Source: Candidatus Paceibacter sp. (lineage in GTDB: Bacteria; Patescibacteriota; Patescibacteriia; SG8-24; DYFX01). Taken from it: a DNA stretch of 45,808 nt. Position 1 is the first letter of the stretch. Each line of letters opens with the position of its first letter. Under the pieces are notes generated by a model. The model saw only the letters and a list, made by a program, of their open reading frames with translations, was not told the DNA's origin and ran no database searches. Shown piece by piece: positions 36,756 through 45,252 of the stretch. The translations under genes and the position numbers were made by a program. The stretch lies in the NCBI GenBank assembly GCA_020724945.1, contig DYFX01000002.1, positions 1 through 45,808 of the forward strand. The letters are read 5' to 3'.

Positions 36756-37950
36756 AGCGGAGGGCTTCGGTGGGGTGCAGGCGGGAGGCGCGGACGGCCG
36801 GGATGGCACCGAAGACCGAGCCGATGACGAAGGTGAAGAAGAGCGTGCCGAGCACCACGACCGGATCGAAGTCGATCTGCAGGATGGCGAGATCGCGGCT
36901 GGCGGCGGCGAACTCGATGACCTTGGCGAAGCCGTACGAGATCAGGATGCCGAGCGCGCCGCCGATGGCGCCGAGCAGTCCGGCTTCCGAAAGGAAGAGG
37001 TACAGGATGCTGCGGTCCGTCGCGCCGAGCGCTTTCATGATGCCGACCTCCCGCGTCCGTTCGAGCACGGAGGTGAACATGGTGTTCATGATGCCGACGC
37101 CGCCGACGATGAGCGCCACCGCCGCGAAGGCGCCGAGCACGAGCTTCACGACGCCGAGGACGCCGCCGACGATCTCGAGCGCGCTGTCGGAGGTGAAGAC
37201 GGTGAAATCCCCGGAGCCGCGCCGCCGTTCGAGCTCGTACTGGAGGTCTTCCGCCACGCGCTTCACGTCGAGCCCGGATTCCACCTGGGCGACCGCCATC
37301 ATCACGGTGCCGCGCTCGCCGGTGATGGCGCGGAAGCGGTCGATCGAGATGTACGCCCGCGCGTCGTCGTCGGGGTTGCCGAGGGACTTCAGGACGCCCG
37401 CGACCGTGAAGCGCTTGCCGGAGACGACGAGCTCCTCCCCGACCTGGATGGGGCGCGAGAAGCGGTCGCTGGCGGCCAGCTTGCCGAGCACGAGCAGGTC
37501 CTGCTCGTCGCGGGTCGGCCACGCCCCGGACTCGATCTGGAAGCCCTGGGACACCTCGAAGATGGCGCGGGTCTCCTCCCAGGGGCTCGCGCTGAAATTC
37601 ATCACTTCCGTCTCGCCGGCGTATTCGACGCGGAAATTCTTGATCTGCATGCCCATGGCGAGTTCCACGCCACGCGTCTCGCGGATGCGGCGCAGGTCCT
37701 CGTCCTTCAGGTCGCCGCTCGTGCCGCGCAGGAACCCGGAGAGCGGGTCGTCCGCCTTGCCCGGCATGACGAAGACGAGATCGCCGCCGAACGCCTGGAG
37801 CTGGGAGGCGAGCGCGCGTTCCATGCCGTCGCCCAGCAGGACGAGCGTCAGGATGAGCGTCGAACCGATCACGATGCCGAGCACCGTGAGGAAGGTGCGG
37901 CGCTTCCGGAAGAGGAAGCTGCGGAGGATGATCTGCAGGTAGGCTCTCAT
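36748..37950 (-). CDS. MacB-like ABC transporter permease (first copy)
   Basis: 400 residues with the same one-plus-three helix layout as its neighbour: FLTVLGIVIGSTLILTLVLL, an exported domain, then AFAAVALIVGGVGIMNTMFT with the coupling segment SVLERTREVGIMKALGA. The two permeases are paralogues and probably form a heterodimer served by a single ATPase. The stop overlaps the next gene and its start overlaps the end of the ATPase gene by four bases, so the operon is tightly coupled. MacB-type systems do not carry substrate across the membrane in the usual way; they work by mechanotransmission. Confidence 0.93.
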   Translation of the reverse strand: MRAYLQIILRSFLFRKRRTFLTVLGIVIGSTLILTLVLLGDGMERALASQLQAFGGDLVFVMPGKADDPLSGFLRGTSGDLKDEDLRRIRETRGVELAMGMQIKNFRVEYAGETEVMNFSASPWEETRAIFEVSQGFQIESGAWPTRDEQDLLVLGKLAASDRFSRPIQVGEELVVSGKRFTVAGVLKSLGNPDDDARAYISIDRFRAITGERGTVMMAVAQVESGLDVKRVAEDLQYELERRRGSGDFTVFTSDSALEIVGGVLGVVKLVLGAFAAVALIVGGVGIMNTMFTSVLERTREVGIMKALGATDRSILYLFLSEAGLLGAIGGALGILISYGFAKVIEFAAASRDLAILQIDFDPVVVLGTLFFTFVIGSVFGAIPAVRASRLHPTEALRYE

Positions 37951-38795
37951 GCCGTGGGCCAGATCGCCTTCGAGGCGGCGCCGCCGTTGGAGACGAGGCG
38001 GCCGTCCTTCATCGTCAGGATGCGGCGCGTGTTGGCGGCGATCTGCGGGTCATGGGTGATGATGACGACGGTCTTCGACGAGGTGCGCCAAAGATCGGAC
38101 AGGAGATCGATGATCTTGCCGGACGTCTCGGAGTCGAGGCTGCCCGTCGGTTCGTCGGCCAAGATGAGGTCGGGGTCGTTGATGAACGCCCGCGCGATGG
38201 CGACGCGCTGCTGCTCGCCGCCCGAGAGCTCGGACGGCCGGTGCGTCATGCGCTTCCCGAGCCCGACGGACTCGAGCAGCTTCTCCGCGCGCTTCACGGC
38301 CGCCGCGTCCGCGGCGCCGCGGAGCGTCTTGGGCAACAGGACATTCTCGAGGGCGGAGAGCGACGGGACGAGATTGAACTGCTGGAAGACGAAGCCGATC
38401 TTGCCATTGCGAAGGTCGGCCAGGTCCGTCTCCGTCATGCGCATCACATCCTTGCCGGCGATGACGGCCTTGCCTTCCGTCGGGACATCGAGGGTGCCGA
38501 TGATGTTCATCGCGGTGCTCTTGCCGGAACCGGAGGCGCCGACGATGGCGATGAAGTCGCCGTGATGGATGCGCATCGACAGTCCGCGCAGCACGGGTAC
38601 CTTCACCTCGCCGAGATCGTAGGTCTTCACGACCTGCTCGAGGCGGATGAGAGGGTCCATCTCCGCGTAGCGCGCGGGATCGGACGCGAAATCGTCCTGG
38701 CAGCTCCGGCTGCAGAAGGCGTACCGGGCGCCGGCGTGTTCGGACGCGAAGCGCGCTTCGCCGTCGATGGCGATGCCGCAGACGGGGTCGTACAT
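37947..38795 (-). CDS. MacB/LolD-type ABC ATPase with N-terminal YHS domain
   Basis: 282 residues. Residues 1-45 form a YHS domain: MYDPVCGIAIDGEARFASEH, then YAFCSRSCQDDF, with three conserved cysteines that usually bind metal. The ATPase follows from about 46 (MDPLIRLEQVVKTYDLGEVK) with Walker A GASGSGKS, Q loop FVFQQFNLVPSL, signature LSGGEQQRVAIARA and Walker B LILADEPTGSLD. The usual protein of this family is about 230 residues and starts at the second methionine. The in-frame YHS cysteines show that the longer form is translated. The fusion could make the exporter responsive to metal or redox state, an inference. Confidence 0.93.
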   Translation of the reverse strand: MYDPVCGIAIDGEARFASEHAGARYAFCSRSCQDDFASDPARYAEMDPLIRLEQVVKTYDLGEVKVPVLRGLSMRIHHGDFIAIVGASGSGKSTAMNIIGTLDVPTEGKAVIAGKDVMRMTETDLADLRNGKIGFVFQQFNLVPSLSALENVLLPKTLRGAADAAAVKRAEKLLESVGLGKRMTHRPSELSGGEQQRVAIARAFINDPDLILADEPTGSLDSETSGKIIDLLSDLWRTSSKTVVIITHDPQIAANTRRILTMKDGRLVSNGGAASKAIWPTA

Positions 38796-38797
38796 AC

Positions 38798-40465
38798 CTA
38801 TTGCACCAGGATCAGGTCGCTCTCGCGGATACCGGAGACGATCTCGTAGTCGTCGCGGCCCCGCAGGCCGACGACCACCTCGATCTCCTCGGGTTCCCCC
38901 CTGGCCGGGACGATCTTCACGAAGTCTCGGCCTTCGCGCCGGTAGACCTGGCGGCGCGGCACGAGCAGGACATCGTCCTTGCGGCCCACCTCGATATCGA
39001 GGTCGGCGGTCATGCCGATGCGGATGTCGGGCTCCTCGCCGTCGATGGCGATCGTCACCAGGTAGTAGATGTCCTGGTCGCGCGCGAGCTCCCGCGAGGC
39101 CGTGGCGGCCACGCGTCCCGTGAAGGTGCGGCCTTCGATGGCGTCGAAGGTGAAGCTGACGGGCTGGCCGACCTTGATGCCGGCGATATCCAGCTCGGAG
39201 ACTTCCGCTTCGATCTCCAATCCTGGCGAGATGAGCGTGCCGACAGGGGCGTTCGCGCTCGCGATCTCCCCGAGGCCGATATCGATGCTGCCCACGATGC
39301 CGTCGGCCGGCGCCGTGATGGTCGAGTCCGCGATCTGCTGGTCGATGAGCGAGACGGCGGCGCGCGCCGAGGCGATGCCGGCGAGATAGACCGCGCGGTC
39401 GACATCGCGCAGCGGGGCGGCGCGCGAGGCGAGCGAGCGCTCGGCGCTCTCGAGCGCGCCTTCGGCGGACTGGACGGCCTGCGCCGCGGCGTTCAGCGAG
39501 GTCGTGACGGACGCGGCCGTCGAGGCGACCAGGAGCTTCTGCGATTCGGCGGCGTTCACGGCGGCGTTCAGGTCGATCCAGACGGAACGCACGCTCGTCT
39601 TGCGGGCGTCGAAGGTCGCCGTGCTCGTGCCGCCGACCGGCGACGAGGTCTGCATCATGGCGTTGGCGAGCTGCGCGGCGTCGCGGATGGTCTTGGCGTC
39701 GGCGATGAGGGCGGCGGAGCGCGAATCGCGGTCGGCGTCGGAGGCGGAGGCGCGGTACATGGCGATGCTCATCTCCATCGAAGTCAAGGCCGAGCGCGCC
39801 GCCGTGAAGGCCGCGAGCGCCTGGGTCATCGTGCCGAAGTCGGAAGCGGAGATGTCGGAGCGCAGGTTTCCGGCGGCGTCGAAGACATCGTTCGTGAGCG
39901 TCTGCATCGCCGAAGCGGACTTCAGGAAGAGCGTCTCCATCTGGCCGCCGAGGTCGGCGTAGGCCTTCGCCAGCGACGCCGCGTTCGAGGCGCGCACATC
40001 CTCGAGCGAGAGCCGCGCTGTCGCGAGCGCCGTCTCGGCGTTGCGCACGGCCGCTTCGAGCACGCGGAGCTCCTCGTCGGTCGCGCCGGCCGCCGCCTGC
40101 GCGTAGCGCGCTTCGGCCGAGGCGAGCGCGGCCAAGGCCTCGCGGCGCTGGATGGCGAGATCCGAGACATTCAGGCTCATGAGCGCCTGGCCCTCCTTCA
40201 CTTCATCCCCCTCCTCGACCTGGATCCGCGCGACGCGGCCGGAACGCTTGAAGGAAAGCGTGAGGTCCGTGACGGCGACGACCTTGCCCGTTTCCGAGAC
40301 GGTCTGGACGACCTCGCCCCGGCGAGGCGAGACGGTCTCGTAGTCGGGCGTCTTCGAGGCCTCGTAGGCGCGGACGCCGAACACGACGGCGACGGCGGCG
40401 AGCGCGATGCCGCCGTAGATGAGACGCTTGCGGTTCCGATTCGGTACCGAATCCTGCTGGTTCAT
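38798..40465 (-). CDS. MacA-like periplasmic adaptor protein
   Basis: 555 residues, longer than MacA (about 370). An N-terminal membrane anchor (KRLIYGGIALAAVAVVFGVRA) is followed by the lipoyl half SPRRGEVVQTVSETGKVVAV, a very long Ala-rich helical hairpin (about 95-370) and the second half ITAPADGIVGSIDIGLGEIA. Beta-barrel and C-terminal domains (VTIAIDGEEPDIRIGMTADL) complete the adaptor. It ends three bases before the ATPase gene. It probably joins the MacB-like permeases to the outer surface. Confidence 0.92.
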   Translation of the reverse strand: MNQQDSVPNRNRKRLIYGGIALAAVAVVFGVRAYEASKTPDYETVSPRRGEVVQTVSETGKVVAVTDLTLSFKRSGRVARIQVEEGDEVKEGQALMSLNVSDLAIQRREALAALASAEARYAQAAAGATDEELRVLEAAVRNAETALATARLSLEDVRASNAASLAKAYADLGGQMETLFLKSASAMQTLTNDVFDAAGNLRSDISASDFGTMTQALAAFTAARSALTSMEMSIAMYRASASDADRDSRSAALIADAKTIRDAAQLANAMMQTSSPVGGTSTATFDARKTSVRSVWIDLNAAVNAAESQKLLVASTAASVTTSLNAAAQAVQSAEGALESAERSLASRAAPLRDVDRAVYLAGIASARAAVSLIDQQIADSTITAPADGIVGSIDIGLGEIASANAPVGTLISPGLEIEAEVSELDIAGIKVGQPVSFTFDAIEGRTFTGRVAATASRELARDQDIYYLVTIAIDGEEPDIRIGMTADLDIEVGRKDDVLLVPRRQVYRREGRDFVKIVPARGEPEEIEVVVGLRGRDDYEIVSGIRESDLILVQ

Positions 40466-40486
40466 ATGCGGTTCAGGGTTTCGTCA

Positions 40487-41158
40487 TCAGGCGTCCGGCG
40501 CGGAGCCGGGCCGGCGGAGCCCGTGCTTGGGAATGAGGATACGCCTCCCCTCCTTCAGTTCATAGGGGGGTTTGAGCCGATTGGCGCGGACGATGTCCTG
40601 CCAAGAGACATCGAAGCGGCTGGCGAGCGTCACGACCGTGTCGTCGAACTCGACGACATACGGCGTCATGTTGGACGGCACGCGCGTCTTGAGGAACTTC
40701 GGCAAACGCATCAATCCGAGCGTGAGCACGGCGACGAACGCGGCGATGCCCGCGAAGGCGGCCGCCTCGACGAACGGGAAGATCCAGAAGGAACGGCTCT
40801 CGACGAGCGACGCGTGCCGGCCGTCGTTGAGCACGAGAAGGACGCGGGCCTGCCCCACGAGCGGCGCGTCGCCCCAACGCACGCTCGCCGTCGCCTGCCC
40901 GCGCGCCGGGACGACGATGTCGCCGACGGGGATCGTGACCGGCAAGGAAGCGTCGTAGACATTGATGACGACCAGGCGGCCGCGCGTCGTGACCGGCGCG
41001 TCGCCGGCGTTGGCCAGGTCGAACTCGAAGACGCGATCCACGCCTTCGCCATGATGGCGGACGGCGGCGACGGAAATCGGGGTCGGTTCCTGCGCGCCGA
41101 CGGCGGGCGCCAGACCGGCGAGAATCGCGAACAGGGCGAGGACGCGGATGATGCGCAT
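40487..41158 (-). CDS. LysM-domain membrane protein, first gene of the export operon
   Basis: 223 residues. A signal peptide (MRIIRVLALFAILAGLAPAV) is followed by an exported beta-sandwich of about 115 residues (VFEFDLANAGDAPVTTRGRL), one membrane helix (VEAAAFAGIAAFVAVLTLGL) and a C-terminal LysM motif (YVVEFDDTVVTLASRFDVSW, then VRANRLKPPYELKEGRRILI). LysM binds peptidoglycan-type glycans, but here topology would place it on the side opposite the first domain, so the orientation is odd unless the signal peptide stays uncleaved. TACACT lies 8 nt before the ATG. The adaptor gene follows after 21 bases, which suggests a shared role in envelope export. Confidence 0.8.
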   Translation of the reverse strand: MRIIRVLALFAILAGLAPAVGAQEPTPISVAAVRHHGEGVDRVFEFDLANAGDAPVTTRGRLVVINVYDASLPVTIPVGDIVVPARGQATASVRWGDAPLVGQARVLLVLNDGRHASLVESRSFWIFPFVEAAAFAGIAAFVAVLTLGLMRLPKFLKTRVPSNMTPYVVEFDDTVVTLASRFDVSWQDIVRANRLKPPYELKEGRRILIPKHGLRRPGSAPDA

Positions 41159-41246
41159 ACGCTCCGAGTGTAGCGCATTTCGGGGGGTGGCGGAATGGTG
41201 CGCCCCCATGCTATACCTCGTGCGGGATCAGCTCCGGAGGATGCCC

Positions 41247-41990
41247 ATGAAGTTCCTTTCCAGCGTTCTCGTCCTCATCGCCCTCTTCGTTTCGACGGTC
41301 TCCGACGCCGATGCCGGCAAGCGCAAGCGGCGGAAGGGATCCTCGGTCCCCGCCGAACTGCGCGGCGGCGAATCGGCGCAAAAGCGCCACAACCGCGCGG
41401 CGAACGCCGAGAACCTCACGCGCCTCGACGACCGCGATGATCTGAAGCGCTTCATCGCGCAGGGACACCTCGTGCCGATCGCCGACGCGACGGCCTACTA
41501 CCTGGACGCCGTGGGCGGCCACGACCCCGGCCACGAGGACCTCTACCGCCACGCGCGGCCCTGGACCAAACGGTTCCTGGACAAGGAGCTCGCCGACGGC
41601 CATGCGAAGTTCGGCCATCGGTTCAAGGTCACCTCGCTCGTGCGGACGAAGGTCTATCAAGGCCGCATCTGCCGCGCCCGCAACCGCGCCGCCATCTGCG
41701 GCGGCTCCTGGTGGGAGCAGTCGCTCCACCTGACGGGCGCCACGGTCGATGTCTCGAAGGAAGGCATGTCGGCCAAGACCCTCGCCTGGATGCGCAAGCG
41801 CCTCATCAGCCTCCAGCGGCAAGGCCTCGTGGCCGCCATCGAGGAGCGCGGCGCGTTCCATGTCTTCGTCCGCAAGGCGTATGGCGCCGCGGGGAAGAAG
41901 GCGAAGGCTTCCAAGAAGGCCAAGCCGAAAAAGAAGCCGCGAAAGCCGAAAACGAAAGCCTCGCGGCGGAAGCGGACACGGACCCGGTAA
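41247..41990 (+). CDS. Secreted M15/DUF5715-like peptidase
   Basis: 247 residues. The signal peptide MKFLSSVLVLIALFVSTVSD is followed by a basic linker. The catalytic-type part has FKVTSLVRTKVYQGR, then QSLHLTGATVDVSKEG, an SxHxxGxAxD-like zinc motif, and ERGAFHVFVRKAYG with the last His. This fits D-Ala-D-Ala carboxypeptidase or endopeptidase folds (M15), and DUF5715 proteins in particular. It likely trims peptidoglycan. The tail is a long Lys/Arg/Pro segment. The ATG at 41247 is six bases after GGAGG; an ATG at 41241 lies too close. Confidence 0.8.
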   Translation: MKFLSSVLVLIALFVSTVSDADAGKRKRRKGSSVPAELRGGESAQKRHNRAANAENLTRLDDRDDLKRFIAQGHLVPIADATAYYLDAVGGHDPGHEDLYRHARPWTKRFLDKELADGHAKFGHRFKVTSLVRTKVYQGRICRARNRAAICGGSWWEQSLHLTGATVDVSKEGMSAKTLAWMRKRLISLQRQGLVAAIEERGAFHVFVRKAYGAAGKKAKASKKAKPKKKPRKPKTKASRRKRTRTR

Positions 41991-42003
41991 GGGTCCTTTT
42001 TCT
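41980..42003 (+). terminator. Rho-independent terminator
   Basis: GGACCC-GGTAA-GGGTCC followed by TTTTTCTTT; the stem overlaps the end of the peptidase gene and the T run abuts the next promoter. Confidence 0.8.
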
Positions 42004-42019
42004 TTGGTATACTGTCGCC

Positions 42020-44062
42020 ATGCGATCGAACGCGAGAATGGCTGCGGAAAGAGCGCTCGGCAAGAGCGGAAGGCACCGGCTTTTCAAGGCGGCGTTCTTC
42101 GCGGCCGTCCTGCTTCCTTCGATGGCGGTGATGGCCGTGAGCGTCGCCCGCCTCCACCAGCGCCTGACCGAACGGACGCTCGAGCGGCGTGCCGTCATCG
42201 CGGAGCTCGCGGGCCGCACGGCGCAAGGCCGCTTCGAGGGCGTCGTCGAGCTGGGCCGCTCCCTCGCCGGCCGCGTCGCCTTCGGCGAACATGTCGCGGC
42301 AGGGCGCTGGGACGACGCCGCGCAGATCCTCGCACGGGTGCCGGCGGATTTCCCGTATGTCGAACGCCTCTTCCTGACGGACGCGCAAGGGACGCTGATG
42401 GCCGATCGGCCGCAGCTGCCGGGCGTCGTGGGACAGAATTTCTCGGAACGGGATTGGTACCGCGGCGTCAGCGCCGCGTGGAAGCCGTATGTCTCGGAGG
42501 TCTACCAGCGCGCCGCCGAACCGAGGCTCCATGTCGTCGCCGTCGCCGTACCGATCCGCGCGGCCGAAACGGAGGCCGTCGCGGGCATCCTGGTCCTGCA
42601 GATCCGGCTCGACACGCTCCTCTCCTGGATCGGCGGCGTGCCGGTCGGCGAAGGCGGGGGCATCTACATGACGGATCGCCGAGGGGCGCTCATGGCGCAC
42701 CCGGATCTCGGGAAGGAGGGCGAGCTGGTCGACTTCTCGGGCGTCCCGACCGTCCGCGACGCCATCGCGGGCACGACCGGCGTCAGCGTCACCCGGAACG
42801 AGATCGAGGAGAGCGAGCGCGTCTCCGCCACCTGGCGCTCGCCGGCGTTCGGCTTCGTCGTCGTGGCCTATGAACCGGCCTCGGCGGCCTTCGCCTCGCG
42901 CGACCGCGAGACGCGGAACCTGCTCGCGCTCTGCGGCCTCCTGCTCGCGCTGGAGCTCGTGCTGGCGCTCGTCCTCTGGAGCCTCATCCGCGCGCTCTTC
43001 GCCATGCGCGAGAAGGAACGCGCCTTCCTCGAGAGCATCGGCGACGGCGTGATCGCGGTCGATCGCGGCTGGCGGGTCATCCTCTGGAACCGCGCCGCCT
43101 CGCGCATGACCGGCTGGGCCGCGAGCGAAGCCATGGGCAAGCCCTTCCGCGAGCATGTGCGTTTCATCCGCGAGAGCGACCGCAAGGAGAACCTGGCCTT
43201 CATCGAGGAAGCGATGCTCTTCGGCGAAGTCCGCCCGATGGTCAACAGCACGGTGCTCGTGGCGCGCGACGGCCGCGAGGTCCCCATCAGCGACAGCGCC
43301 GCCCCCCTCTTCGACGAGGACGGCAATGTGAGCGGCGTCATCATCATCTTCCGCGACGCCACGCGCGAAAAAGAAGAGGCGATGCTCCGCACCGATTTCG
43401 CCTACGCCTCGCACCAGCTGCGCACGCCGGTCAACAAGGCGCTCTGGAGCATCGAGGTCGTCATGGACGCGCTGAAGGACAAGGAAGCGCGCACCACGCT
43501 CGAGACCGCCTACCACGCCGTCCGCGATGTCCAGAAGCTCTCCACCAGGCTCGTCGACGTCTCGCAGATCGACCAGAAGCAGATCGTCCCCGCCTATGAG
43601 GAAGTGTCGGTCGCGACCCTGATCGACGACGCCATCGCCGCCGCGCACGAGCACGGCAAGCCGCGGAAGGCGAAGATCCATGCGAGCGCCGTCCGCGAAG
43701 ACCTGAAGGTCGACACGGACCCGAGGCTCCTGGGCGTCGCGCTGCGCGAACTCATCGACAACGCCGTGCTCTACGGCTCCGAAAGCGGCGTCGAGATCGC
43801 TGTCCAGCCCGAGAAGCTCGACCTCGTCATCCAGGTGATGGACCGCGGCATCGGCATCTCCGACGAGCAGAAGCCGCTCATCTTCACCAAGTTCTTCCGC
43901 GGCCAGAATGTCCCCCAGGACGCCTACGGCGCCGGACTCGGCCTCTTCATCGCCCGCTCGTATGTGCGGCTCCTGGGCGGCAAGATCTGGTTCGAATCGA
44001 AGCTCGGGCTCGGCACCACCTTCACCATCTCCGTCCCGCGCGTGCGCGGGATGAAGGAATAG
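42020..44062 (+). CDS. Membrane sensor histidine kinase with dCache and PAS domains
   Basis: 680 residues. Membrane helix 1 is at about 22-44 and helix 2 at about 310-335, and they enclose a dCache-like ligand-binding domain (YVERLFLTDAQGTLMADRPQ, then GIYMTDRRGALMAHPDL). A cytosolic PAS domain follows (about 345-455; FLESIGDGVIAVDRGWRVIL). The HisKA domain has SHQLRTPVNKALW with the phosphoacceptor His at 465. The ATPase domain has the N box ELIDNAVLYG (Asn 581), DRGIGIS and GAGLGLFIARSYV. It is a complete kinase with no response regulator adjacent. TATACT ends 6 nt before the ATG. The signal is unknown, though small organic ligands are common for dCache. Confidence 0.95.
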   Translation: MRSNARMAAERALGKSGRHRLFKAAFFAAVLLPSMAVMAVSVARLHQRLTERTLERRAVIAELAGRTAQGRFEGVVELGRSLAGRVAFGEHVAAGRWDDAAQILARVPADFPYVERLFLTDAQGTLMADRPQLPGVVGQNFSERDWYRGVSAAWKPYVSEVYQRAAEPRLHVVAVAVPIRAAETEAVAGILVLQIRLDTLLSWIGGVPVGEGGGIYMTDRRGALMAHPDLGKEGELVDFSGVPTVRDAIAGTTGVSVTRNEIEESERVSATWRSPAFGFVVVAYEPASAAFASRDRETRNLLALCGLLLALELVLALVLWSLIRALFAMREKERAFLESIGDGVIAVDRGWRVILWNRAASRMTGWAASEAMGKPFREHVRFIRESDRKENLAFIEEAMLFGEVRPMVNSTVLVARDGREVPISDSAAPLFDEDGNVSGVIIIFRDATREKEEAMLRTDFAYASHQLRTPVNKALWSIEVVMDALKDKEARTTLETAYHAVRDVQKLSTRLVDVSQIDQKQIVPAYEEVSVATLIDDAIAAAHEHGKPRKAKIHASAVREDLKVDTDPRLLGVALRELIDNAVLYGSESGVEIAVQPEKLDLVIQVMDRGIGISDEQKPLIFTKFFRGQNVPQDAYGAGLGLFIARSYVRLLGGKIWFESKLGLGTTFTISVPRVRGMKE

Positions 44063-44065
44063 CGG

Positions 44066-44090
44066 AAGGTCCGCGAAGCGGGCCTTTTCG
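44066..44090 (+). terminator. Terminator of the histidine kinase gene
   Basis: AAGGTCCGC-GAA-GCGGGCCTT (one G-U) followed by TTCGTTTT. Confidence 0.75.
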
Positions 44091-44097
44091 TTTTCCA

Positions 44098-44137
44098 CAG
44101 ATGTAAAGTTGACTTTACATCTGTGCGGCGATACGCT
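44098..44137 (+). promoter_or_regulatory. Palindromic operator overlapping the promoter of the XRE gene
   Basis: CAGATGTAAAGT-TG-ACTTTACATCTG (44098-44123) is a perfect 12-bp inverted repeat around a 2-base centre. Its middle contains the -35 box TTGACT (44109-44114); the -10 TACGCT (44132-44137) is 17 nt away and 6 nt before the ATG. A repressor bound here would block its own promoter. Confidence 0.8.
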
Positions 44138-44143
44138 TCAGGC

Positions 44144-44347
44144 ATGCCCGACATCACCAACCGACTGAAGGAGCGGCGCGGCGAGAGCGGCGTGACGCAG
44201 GAGGAGCTCGCCGAGGCCGTCGGCGTCAGCCGCCAGACGATCATCGCCGTCGAGAAAGGTAACTATGTCCCCTCGCTGCTGCTGGCGATGAACATCGCGC
44301 GCTACTTCAAGGCGCGCGTCGAAGACATCTTCACCCTCAAGAAATAG
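44144..44347 (+). CDS. XRE-family transcriptional regulator
   Basis: 67 residues, a single helix-turn-helix domain. MPDITNRLKERRGESGVTQE begins the fold and LAEAVGVSRQTIIAVEKGNY is the recognition helix pair, typical of short XRE regulators paired with membrane proteins. It probably binds the perfect palindrome that overlaps its own -35 box, so autoregulation is likely. It is co-transcribed with the membrane protein gene three bases downstream, which may be its effector or sensor. The ATG at 44144 is leaderless relative to the -10 box; an upstream GTG at 44123 lies in the operator. Confidence 0.93.
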   Translation: MPDITNRLKERRGESGVTQEELAEAVGVSRQTIIAVEKGNYVPSLLLAMNIARYFKARVEDIFTLKK

Positions 44348-44350
44348 CCT

Positions 44351-44635
44351 ATGGACATGGAACCGATGCTCTCGATGATCCTCCCGACCCTGGCGGCGGT
44401 CGCCGCGCTGGTCGTCCTCGCGTTCGGCCTGGCCGAGGGACGCGGCGACGAGCGCGCGGCGCTCCATCGCTATATGGCGAGCCGCGCCGCCTTCCTGCTC
44501 GCGCTCCTGGTGCTCGCCGCCGGCACGCTCTGGCAGACCTACACCCACTCCTTGGACCCGTGGCTGATCGGCGCCCTCGTCGCCGCGACGCTCGGCAAGA
44601 TCGTCGGACTCATCTACGGACGCTATAAGCACTGA
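44351..44635 (+). CDS. Small membrane protein paired with the XRE regulator
   Basis: 94 residues with three hydrophobic segments (MILPTLAAVAALVVLAFGLA, RAAFLLALLVLAAGTLWQTY and WLIGALVAATLGKIVGLIYG). It starts three bases after the XRE stop. Pairs of a short XRE regulator and a small membrane protein (for example DUF2178) are common, and the membrane partner is thought to modulate the regulator; membership in that family is not confirmed. Confidence 0.8.
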   Translation: MDMEPMLSMILPTLAAVAALVVLAFGLAEGRGDERAALHRYMASRAAFLLALLVLAAGTLWQTYTHSLDPWLIGALVAATLGKIVGLIYGRYKH

Positions 44636-44645
44636 TTCTCGCCAT

Positions 44646-45251
44646 ATGAAAAACGCGTACATGCTCGCGCTCGCGGCCGCTTCGCTCATGCTCGTGGGGC
44701 AAGGGTGCGCCCCGATCGCGCCGCCCGCCGACCTTCCGACGGCGCCGCCCGCCGCGGAGGTGATGGAGAAAGAGGGAGAAAGCGCGATGGGACCGGAAGA
44801 GGGCGCGATGATGAAGGAGGACGCCGCGGCGACGGCCGATGGCGGCGGCGCGAAGCTCGGAGGCGCGATGATGACCGAGGACGAGGCCGAAGTCGCCAAG
44901 GAGATGACGGCGCCCGAAGCGAATCCGTATTACATCGCCTACTCCGAAACGGCCGCACAGGCCGCCGTCGCCGACGGCTATGCGACCGTGCTCTATTTCT
45001 GGGCCGCCTGGTGCCCCATCTGCCGGGCCGAGGAACCGAAACTGAAGGACTGGATCGAGACCTCGAATCTCCCGATCGCCGGCTTCCGCGTGAACTACGA
45101 CACGGAGTCGGCGCTCAAGGCGAAGTACAAGATCCCCTACCAGCACACCACCGTCTTCCTGAACGCGAAGGGCGAGGAGGTCGAGCGCTTCAGCGGTCCG
45201 GTGACGGAGGCCGAGTTCCGCGCCGCGCTCGCGAACGCCGCCGGCAAGTGA
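44646..45251 (+). CDS. Thioredoxin-fold lipoprotein (TlpA-like)
   Basis: 201 residues. Lipoprotein signal MLALAAASLMLVGQGC, then a low-complexity, acidic and methionine-rich linker of about 70 residues (GPEEGAMMKEDAAATADGGG). The thioredoxin domain spans about 95-200: ATVLYFWAAWCPICRAEEPK has the WCPIC redox pair, and KIPYQHTTVFLNAKGEE has the cis-Pro region, where Tyr-Gln-His-Thr-Thr replaces the usual Pro-Thr; the canonical cis-proline is therefore not obvious. It is likely kept reduced by the CcdA protein encoded one base downstream. It acts outside the membrane on disulfides. Confidence 0.9.
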   Translation: MKNAYMLALAAASLMLVGQGCAPIAPPADLPTAPPAAEVMEKEGESAMGPEEGAMMKEDAAATADGGGAKLGGAMMTEDEAEVAKEMTAPEANPYYIAYSETAAQAAVADGYATVLYFWAAWCPICRAEEPKLKDWIETSNLPIAGFRVNYDTESALKAKYKIPYQHTTVFLNAKGEEVERFSGPVTEAEFRAALANAAGK

Positions 45252-45252
45252 C

